Source: Pseudomonas koreensis (GTDB lineage: Bacteria > Pseudomonadota > Gammaproteobacteria > Pseudomonadales > Pseudomonadaceae). From it: a stretch of DNA of 64,000 nt. Shown piece after piece: positions 58,613 to 64,000 of this stretch (the first letter of the stretch is position 1; every line of letters starts with the position of its first letter). The DNA lies in contig NZ_JAAQYM010000005.1 of assembly GCF_012986595.1 (NCBI RefSeq), forward strand, positions 124,001-188,000, given 5' to 3'. Position numbers and translations under genes: made by a program. The notes beneath the pieces were generated by a model. That model was not told the DNA's origin. It did no database searches and was given only the letters and a program-made list of their open reading frames with translations.

Positions 58613-59448
58613 GCTTGATTCTCCATCGCTGGGCTGTAGACCCGCGGCGCATTCTTCTGCGGCAGGTGGATGAGATTGAGGTTATGTCGACGGGCCCATT
58701 GCACGGCAAGGCCTGTGGGTGCGGACAGGCTGACGAGGGTCTGGATGCCGGCGCGCAACACTTTCTGGATCAATTCGAGACTGCAACGGCTGGTGACAAT
58801 CGCCAGGCCACCGTCTGTGGATATCTTCTGGCGGATCAGGCCGCCGATCAGCTTGTCGAGGGCGTTGTGCCGGCCGATGTCTTCGCGGCCCAGCAGCAAT
58901 TCACCGCTGGCGTTCATGAACACCGCCGCGTGGACCGCGCCGCAGTGCTGGCCGAGCGGCTGGAACGCGCCGATGCGCTGGCGCAAGCCATCGAGCCATG
59001 CAGCGGGCGGCAGCGGTGCGCCGGGCAACACGTTGAGGTCGGGCAAGGCCTGTTCCACCGCTTCGACGCCGCACAACCCGCAGCCACTGGTGCCGGCCAG
59101 TTGCCGACGTTGTTGCTTGAGGTTCCAGAAGGCGCGGTTGGCGATGGTCACTTGCGCGTATTGCGCCGAGCCGGCACCGCTCAGTTGCAGGTCATAAATG
59201 TCGCTGGCGTCCTCGATGATGCCACTGCCGAGGCTGAAACCGACGATGAAGTCTTCCAGGTCGGTCGGGGTCACCAGCATCACGGCCTGGCTGATGCCGT
59301 TGTAGGCAATCGCCAGCGCGACTTCCTCGGCGAGCGCGGTGCTGGCCGATTCCACGAGGGGCAGATCACTGTAGCTGTAAGTCTGGCTGGCGGCGGGCGC
59401 GGGCGTTTCGAGTGCAGGCGCCGCGCAGGCTGTGCGCTTGGCGTTCAT
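58609..59448 (-). CDS. fdhD: Formate dehydrogenase sulfurtransferase FdhD
   Basis: 279-residue accessory protein that transfers sulfur from a cysteine desulfurase to the molybdenum cofactor. The active loop is GTSGCGLCGVEA with the CxxC pair. C-terminal hallmarks are GREDIGRHNALDKLIGG and SAPTGLAVQWARR. First gene of the fdhD-oxidoreductase unit; ATG at 59448. Confidence 0.92.
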   Translation of the reverse strand: MNAKRTACAAPALETPAPAASQTYSYSDLPLVESASTALAEEVALAIAYNGISQAVMLVTPTDLEDFIVGFSLGSGIIEDASDIYDLQLSGAGSAQYAQVTIANRAFWNLKQQRRQLAGTSGCGLCGVEAVEQALPDLNVLPGAPLPPAAWLDGLRQRIGAFQPLGQHCGAVHAAVFMNASGELLLGREDIGRHNALDKLIGGLIRQKISTDGGLAIVTSRCSLELIQKVLRAGIQTLVSLSAPTGLAVQWARRHNLNLIHLPQKNAPRVYSPAMENQA

Positions 59449-59540
59449 GGCATCACCGACGGATTGATCAACGTTAAGACTAGGCGCGGCAACTTGTCGC
59501 GTCTAATCGCTACTATCGATCTATTGATAGACGCCATCGA

Positions 59541-59654
59541 TCAAGGCGCTGTCGATGATTTCTGGTAAAGCGCGAAACAGGCGTCGGCCAGCGGTATCAC
59601 CGCGCAGCAGAAATCGCCGCGCACGGTTTGCAGCAACGGGAATGGGTGGGTCAT
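59541..59654 (-). CDS. Possible 37-residue ORF
   Basis: A short frame from ATG 59654 to TGA 59541 encodes MTHPFPLLQTVRGDFCCAVI and a further 17 residues with three cysteines in all. There is no clear ribosome site and no known family. It could be a real small protein or a remnant. The region between fdhD and the LysM gene otherwise shows only an inverted pair ATCGAT(C)...GATCGAT. Confidence 0.3.
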   Translation of the reverse strand: MTHPFPLLQTVRGDFCCAVIPLADACFALYQKSSTAP

Positions 59655-59730
59655 TGGTCGGTCTGGAACCGGGTTTGTCTGGCGTGGTCTAGGCTTGGAC
59701 GTCTGGAACCCAAATCAAGGAGTGTGCGCT

Positions 59731-60171
59731 ATGAGTATTTTTAGCTTTGTGAAAGAGGCCGGCGAAAAATTGATCGACCTGCTGACCCCGGGCAACGCCA
59801 ATGCCAGCGAACAATTGAAGGAACACATCAGCAAGGTCGGCCTGGGCAATCCGAATGTGCACGCGACCGTAGATGGCGACAAGGTCACGGTCACCGGTGA
59901 AGTGGCGAGCCAGGAGGAGAAGGAAAAGATTCTGTTGGCGGTGGGTAACATTGCCGGTGTAGGCAGTGTTGACGACCAGATTACTGTTACAGGGCCGGTC
60001 GTGGTGGCTGCGGAATTTGTCGAGGTGAAGGCAGGTGACACGCTCAGTGCGATCTCTCTGCGGGTTTATGGCAATGCCAACGAGTACCAGAAAATCTTCG
60101 ATGCCAACAAACCGATGCTCAAGGATGTAAACAAGATCTATCCGGGCCAGAAGCTCCGTATTCCGAAGTAA
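59731..60171 (+). CDS. BON-LysM domain protein (Kbp/YgaU-like)
   Basis: 146-residue cytoplasmic or periplasm-facing protein without signal peptide. A BON domain is at about 25-90 (NVHATVDGDKVTVTGEVASQ) and a LysM domain at about 96-145 (VEVKAGDTLSAISLRVYGNA to GQKLRIPK). The E. coli homologue Kbp binds potassium and is induced by osmotic stress. AAGGAG precedes the ATG at 59731. Confidence 0.9.
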   Translation: MSIFSFVKEAGEKLIDLLTPGNANASEQLKEHISKVGLGNPNVHATVDGDKVTVTGEVASQEEKEKILLAVGNIAGVGSVDDQITVTGPVVVAAEFVEVKAGDTLSAISLRVYGNANEYQKIFDANKPMLKDVNKIYPGQKLRIPK

Positions 60172-60181
60172 TTACCACGCT

Positions 60182-60272
60182 GTGGCGAGGGAGCTTGCGC
60201 CCGTTCGGCTGCGCAGCAGTCGTGAACATTTGGGCCGCTTCGCAGCCCATCGGGAGCAAGCTCCCTCGCCAC
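60182..60272. repeat. REP-like inverted repeat pair, family A
   Basis: GTGGCGAGGGAGCTTGCGCC at 60182 (one change from consensus) and complement to 60272 enclose short GGCTGCGCAGCAG and GGCCGCTTCGCAGCC units. It lies between convergent genes. Confidence 0.8.
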
Positions 60273-60282
60273 AGTGGTGTTG

Positions 60283-60945
60283 CTAGAGTCCCCGGATCAG
60301 ATCGCGGTAGTCTTCAACCGCCGCAAACTCGGCGGTGTCCTTCGGCCCTTTGCGGCTGTCTGGCTCCCTGACCGCCAGCAAATGAGCGACGCCGAACTCC
60401 CGCGCACTGCGCAGAATCGGTAACGTATCGTCGATAAAGAGACTGCGTGCCGGATCAAAACCGATATCCGCCTGCAGGGCATCCCAGAACTGCGGATTCT
60501 CCTTGGGGAACCCGTAATCGTGGGAGCTGATCAGCCGTTCGAAATACGGCGCCAGTTCGATCCGTTCCAGTTTCAGCGACAGCGAGTCGCGGTGTGCGTT
60601 GGTGATCATGATCACCCTTTTGCCGGCCTTTTTGATCGCTTGCAGAAAGGTGTCGGCGTCCGGACGCAGGGCGATCAGATGGGCGGTTTCCTGTTTCAGT
60701 TCGCGCACTGACAACTTCAGTTCAGCGCTCCAGAAATCCAGGCAGTACCACTGCAACTGACCGGCATGGCGCTCGAACAACGGCTGCAACTCCATGTCGG
60801 CCATGGCCCGGCTCACCCCGTGCAGTTCGGCGTAGCGTTGCGGCAGGTGTTCCAGCCAGAAATGGTTGTCGAAGTGCAGGTCCAGCAGGGTACCGTCCAT
60901 GTCCAGCAGGACGGTATCGATGTCAGACCACGGTAAAGAAGGCAT
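60283..60945 (-). CDS. yrfG: GMP/IMP nucleotidase YrfG (HAD family)
   Basis: 220-residue HAD-superfamily phosphatase: motif I LLDMDGTLLDL (nucleophile Asp at 15), motif II ITNAHRDS, motif III lysine in HDYGFPKENPQFW and motif IV SLFIDDTLP. It dephosphorylates purine mononucleotides in E. coli. It is divergent from nudE, another nucleotide-cleaning enzyme. ATG at 60945. Confidence 0.9.
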   Translation of the reverse strand: MPSLPWSDIDTVLLDMDGTLLDLHFDNHFWLEHLPQRYAELHGVSRAMADMELQPLFERHAGQLQWYCLDFWSAELKLSVRELKQETAHLIALRPDADTFLQAIKKAGKRVIMITNAHRDSLSLKLERIELAPYFERLISSHDYGFPKENPQFWDALQADIGFDPARSLFIDDTLPILRSAREFGVAHLLAVREPDSRKGPKDTAEFAAVEDYRDLIRGL

Positions 60946-61033
60946 GGCAACGTCTCGAGCGGTAGAAAGATATCCGACACAAACAATCGGGAAAGCCGCG
61001 TTATAGTAGCGCGTTCACGCCAAGGAGCTTTGC

Positions 61034-61600
61034 ATGCGCCAGAAACCCACTGTACTCGCCCGCGAAATCGTCGCCACCAGTCGCCTGTTTTGCGTCGAAG
61101 AACTGAAGCTGCGTTTCTCCAATGGCGTGGAGCGCACTTACGAGCGGCTGGTCGGCAAAGGCGCGGGGTATGGCGCGGTGATGATCGTGGCGATGCTCGA
61201 TAGCGAACACGCGGTGCTGGTCGAGGAATATTGCGGCGGCACTGACGAATATGAGTTGTCCCTGCCCAAAGGCCTGGTCGAGCCGGGTGAGGACGTGCTG
61301 GCGGCAGCTGAGCGCGAGCTCAAGGAAGAGGCCGGTTTCGGCGCGCGCCAACTGGAGCACCTGACCGAACTGTCACTGTCGCCCGGTTACATGAGCCAGA
61401 AGATTCAGGTGGTGCTGGCTACCGATCTCTACGAAGAGCGTCTCGAGGGCGATGAGCCTGAGCCGATGCGAGTCGACAAGGTCAACCTGCGTGAACTGGC
61501 AGCGCTGGCGCAAAATCCGCAATTTACTGAAGGCCGTGCCCTGGCGGCGCTGTACCTGGCCCGTGACCTGCTGACGCAACGCGGGTTTTTCCAAGCATGA
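61034..61600 (+). CDS. nudE: ADP compounds hydrolase NudE
   Basis: 188-residue Nudix hydrolase with the full Nudix box G-x5-E-x7-REUxEExG (GLVEPGEDVLAAAERELKEE, about 76-95). It cleaves ADP-ribose, Ap3A and NADH. AAGGAG six bases before the ATG. It overlaps cysQ by four bases. Confidence 0.93.
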   Translation: MRQKPTVLAREIVATSRLFCVEELKLRFSNGVERTYERLVGKGAGYGAVMIVAMLDSEHAVLVEEYCGGTDEYELSLPKGLVEPGEDVLAAAERELKEEAGFGARQLEHLTELSLSPGYMSQKIQVVLATDLYEERLEGDEPEPMRVDKVNLRELAALAQNPQFTEGRALAALYLARDLLTQRGFFQA

Positions 61601-62439
61601 GTGAGATGTCGATGAGTTTTCCCCATCCATTGATGTCGCCGGTGATCGAGCTGGCATTGCAGGCCGGCGAAGCCATTCTGCCGTTCTGGCGCTCTGGCGT
61701 AGCAGTCACTGCCAAATCCGACGATTCACCGGTGACCGCAGCGGACATGGCCGCGCACCACGTGATCGTCGCCGGGCTGGTGGCGCTCGATCCGAGCATT
61801 CCGGTGCTGTCCGAAGAAGACGCCAACATCCCGCAGAGCGTACGCGCCGGGTGGCAGCGCTGGTGGCTGGTGGACCCGCTGGATGGCACCAAGGAGTTCA
61901 TCAGTGGCAGTGAAGAGTTCACCGTCAACATCGCCCTGATCGAAAACGGCCGGGTGGTGTTTGGCGTGGTGTCGATGCCGACCAATGGCCGCTTCTATGT
62001 CGGTGGTGCCGGGCTTGGCGCGTGGCGTGGGGATAAAGGTGCTTCGCCGGTGGCGATTCAGGTGCGTGACGTGCTCGCGCCCGGTGAAGCGTTCACCGTG
62101 GTGGCCAGCCGTCGCCATTCCAGCCCTGAGCAGGAGCGTCTGCTTGCCGGCTTGAGCGCCAGCCTTGGCGAGTTGCAACTGGCAAACATCGGCAGCTCGC
62201 TGAAGTTTTGCCTGTTGGCCGAAGGGGCGGCGGATTGTTATCCGCGTCTGGCGCCGACTTCGCAGTGGGACACCGCAGCGGCGCAGGGCGTGCTTGAGGG
62301 GGCCGGCGGCGAGGTGCTGGATCTGCAGGGTGCAGCGTTCTGTTATCCGGCGCGGGAATCGTTGCTCAATGAGTACTTTTTGGCGCTGCCGGCGAAAGCG
62401 GCTTGGCGTTCAAGACTGCTGGAACTGGCACGCTCGTAA
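61597..62439 (+). CDS. cysQ: 3'(2'),5'-bisphosphate nucleotidase CysQ
   Basis: 280-residue member of the inositol monophosphatase-like metal-dependent phosphatases that removes PAP, the by-product of sulfate assimilation. Metal ligands are visible in SEEDAN and VDPLDGTKEFI, and in TSQWDTAAAQGV near the C-terminus. ATG at 61597 overlaps the nudE stop (ATGA). An in-frame ATG at 61612 is an alternative. A pairing of nudE and cysQ is usual in gammaproteobacteria. Confidence 0.93.
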   Translation: MSEMSMSFPHPLMSPVIELALQAGEAILPFWRSGVAVTAKSDDSPVTAADMAAHHVIVAGLVALDPSIPVLSEEDANIPQSVRAGWQRWWLVDPLDGTKEFISGSEEFTVNIALIENGRVVFGVVSMPTNGRFYVGGAGLGAWRGDKGASPVAIQVRDVLAPGEAFTVVASRRHSSPEQERLLAGLSASLGELQLANIGSSLKFCLLAEGAADCYPRLAPTSQWDTAAAQGVLEGAGGEVLDLQGAAFCYPARESLLNEYFLALPAKAAWRSRLLELARS

Positions 62440-62442
62440 GAT

Positions 62443-62522
62443 CAAAAGATCGCAGCCTTCGGCAGCTCCTACCGTTAAATGCGAAACCCCCTTTAGAAGC
62501 TGCCGAAGGCTGCGATCTTTTG
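62443..62522. repeat. REP-like inverted repeat, family C
   Basis: CAAAAGATCGCAGCCTTCGG and the complement (with a TTTAGAAGCTGCCG change in the right arm) lie between convergent cysQ and the thioesterase gene, touching the latter's stop. It is a probable bidirectional terminator. Confidence 0.8.
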
Positions 62523-62524
62523 CT

Positions 62525-62980
62525 TCAGCGGTGCAAAACGTACTGACCGCTGAACGTCACTGCATCCTCATCACTCCCGGCGTTGACGATCCGCGTATTG
62601 AGCGTCAATCGTGCGCGTCCATAACGCTGATACATCGCCAGAAACTTTTTCCAGACCGCCGCCTCGGGTGCCGGGCAAATCGCCGTGGCGTCGCCGGTCA
62701 CCGGCAGCGGATAGCTGATCTGGCCTTCCTGAATCACGATGTGCCCGTCTTCGATGCCTTCCTCCTTCAGGCGCAGATGCAGCCAGCCCCAACCCGCCAG
62801 CACCGCTCCGCAATAGAGGCTGCCGCCGAACATGGTGCTCTTGTGATTGACGTTCGGCTCCAGCGGCAAGTGCAGGCTCAGCTGTTGTTCGCGCCAGTCG
62901 ACAACCTTGAGGCCCATCTCGCGGGTCAGCGGAATGTCGTGATGCAGCACGGATTCCAGGTAGCGGCTGTCGCGGTTCAT
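62525..62980 (-). CDS. YiiD C-terminal-type thioesterase domain protein
   Basis: 151-residue hotdog-fold protein of the putative thioesterase (YiiD_C) family; NVNHKSTMFGGSLYCGAVLA is the family's central block. The substrate is unknown. The ATG overlaps the stop of the dctD-like gene by four bases (ATGA). Confidence 0.8.
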   Translation of the reverse strand: MNRDSRYLESVLHHDIPLTREMGLKVVDWREQQLSLHLPLEPNVNHKSTMFGGSLYCGAVLAGWGWLHLRLKEEGIEDGHIVIQEGQISYPLPVTGDATAICPAPEAAVWKKFLAMYQRYGRARLTLNTRIVNAGSDEDAVTFSGQYVLHR

Positions 62981-64000
62981 TCGGCTTCGTCTCCATGGGC
63001 GTTACTGTCGGCGAAATTCAAGCCGTGCTTGCGCAGCTTGTCGTGCAGGGTCTTGCGCGGAATGCCCAGTGCTTCGGCGAGGCTGCGCACCGAACTGTGG
63101 GAGCGCGCCAGCTCAGCGGCGATCAACGATTTCTCGAAGTTTTCCACTTGCTCGCTCAGGCCGCCGCTGATGACCTCCACGACAGTGCCGGCGCCTTCGG
63201 CGCCACTGTTATCCAGCGCCAGCTCCAGACCCAGCGCGAAGCGCTCGGCAGCGTTCTGCAGCTCGCGCACGTTGCCCGGCCAAGTGTGGCGCAACAGCAA
63301 GGCGCGTTGCGCCGGTTGCAGTTCATGCGGCGGCAAGCCGTGACGGGCGCTGGCTTCATCGGCGTAATGCTGGAACAGCACCAGCGCGTCTTCGCCGCGT
63401 TCGCGCAACGGCGGAATGCGCAGCGGCGCGACGTTCAGGCGGTAATACAAGTCGGCGCGGAAGCGCCCCTGATCGGCCGCCTGACGCAGGTCTTCCTTGG
63501 TTGCGGCGATGACGCGGATGTCCAGCGGGATTAACTGATTGCCGCCGAGGCGTTCGACCACACGCTCTTGCAGCATGCGCAGCAGTTTCACCTGCACGTC
63601 CATGCTCATGCTTTCGATTTCATCGAGGAACAGCGTGCCGCCGTTGGCGAATTCGAACTTGCCGATCCGGCGTTTCTGCGCACCAGTGAAGGCGCCCGGC
63701 TCATGCCCGAACAACTCGCTTTCCACAACCGATTCGGCCAGTGCCCCGGCGTTGATCGCCACGAACGGGCCGTTGCGTCGGCTCGACAAGTCGTGCAACG
63801 CACGGGCCACGACCTCTTTGCCGGCGCCGGTCTCACCGAGGATCAACACGTCCGCCTTGGTCGCCGCCAGCGCGCCGATCTGTTCGCGCAGGCGCAACAT
63901 CGGCGCCGAAGGGCCGACCAGTCGTGCGCTCAATTCGTTGCGGTCGCTCAAGGCCAGACGCAGGCTGCGGTTATCCAGCACCAGCCGGCGCAGGGCCAGG
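62977..64000 (-). CDS. dctD: DctD-like sigma-54 response regulator, C-terminal part
   Basis: The frame is open to the right edge, so the N-terminal receiver domain lies outside; about 340 residues are visible. The sigma-54 AAA+ domain shows Walker A GETGAGKE, the GAFTGA loop (PGAFTGAQKR) that contacts sigma-54, and Walker B TLFLDEIESM. A Fis-type helix-turn-helix (SVRSLAEALGIPRKTLHDKL) ends the protein. The linker RRLVLDNRSLR before the AAA+ domain is typical of DctD, the C4-dicarboxylate uptake regulator. The partner kinase gene is not visible. Confidence 0.85.
   Translation of the reverse strand, partial: LALRRLVLDNRSLRLALSDRNELSARLVGPSAPMLRLREQIGALAATKADVLILGETGAGKEVVARALHDLSSRRNGPFVAINAGALAESVVESELFGHEPGAFTGAQKRRIGKFEFANGGTLFLDEIESMSMDVQVKLLRMLQERVVERLGGNQLIPLDIRVIAATKEDLRQAADQGRFRADLYYRLNVAPLRIPPLRERGEDALVLFQHYADEASARHGLPPHELQPAQRALLLRHTWPGNVRELQNAAERFALGLELALDNSGAEGAGTVVEVISGGLSEQVENFEKSLIAAELARSHSSVRSLAEALGIPRKTLHDKLRKHGLNFADSNAHGDEAE

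Noticed and set aside
56174..58618. 814-residue plus-strand frame opposite the molybdoenzyme
   Set aside because: Mirror of a gene with clear motifs; it begins inside a family C repeat and resembles no protein family.

Overview
The window looks like a chromosomal segment of a Pseudomonas of the fluorescens/koreensis type. The evidence is high GC, Pseudomonas-type operons (metQNI with sfnB-type dehydrogenases, tcyJLN with dcyD and epsC, tauABCD, gshA-thioesterase-tex-ompR/envZ, rimBK, hslR, hslO, pckA, fdhD, nudE-cysQ) and many short palindromic intergenic repeats of the REP kind. From memory, the order gshA to cysQ matches the PA5203-PA5175 block of P. aeruginosa PAO1. No identification beyond genus level was possible without searches.

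Layout. 1-2365 is the 3' part of an RND efflux pump gene. 2464-3093 is a methyltransferase. 3266-16124 is a sulfur-acquisition region: methionine-type importer metQNI, a flavin-dependent monooxygenase and two tandem SfnB-like flavoprotein genes, a hypothetical protein with two internal repeats, the cystine importer tcyJLN, D-cysteine desulfhydrase and serine acetyltransferase. 16608-18608 is the choline transporter betT with a BetI-like operator upstream. 19295-19938 is a hicAB toxin-antitoxin pair. 20039-29744 is a second sulfur region: a LacI-type regulator with its palindromic operator, a TonB receptor, a second flavin monooxygenase, an aldo/keto reductase, then tauABC and tauD. 30092-42913 is conserved core: gshA, a thioesterase, tex, ompR/envZ (amgR/amgS in Pseudomonas usage), rimK-rimB plus a small overlapping ORF, hslR, a PAP2 phosphatase, hslO and pckA.

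42971-50406 is an accessory block with every gene on the minus strand. It begins right after the pckA terminator and is AT-rich at its left end. It holds a large SF2 helicase of unknown role, a HipBA toxin-antitoxin pair with four repeated operator-like elements, a YhfG-like small protein, and a lipase-like protein flanked by two small paralogues. This is the part most likely to hold something undescribed. 50697-64000 returns to core genes: a secreted protein, a tiny lipoprotein, a RecQ-family helicase with a displaced zinc cluster, 3-hydroxyacyl-CoA dehydrogenase, thioesterases, a glycine-zipper protein, a probable small RNA, a formate-dehydrogenase-like molybdoenzyme with fdhD, a BON-LysM protein, yrfG, nudE, cysQ and the C-terminal part of a DctD-like sigma-54 activator cut by the window edge.

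The sulfur genes fit together. Importers and desulfonating or desulfurising oxygenases release sulfite or bring in cystine and methionine. EpsC makes O-acetylserine for cysteine synthesis, GshA uses the cysteine, and CysQ removes PAP from sulfate assimilation. Three intergenic repeat families (A: GTGGCGAGGGAGCTTGCTCC; B: TCGCGAGCAGGCTCAC; C: GTAGGAGCTGCCGAAGGCTG) occupy most spaces between operons.
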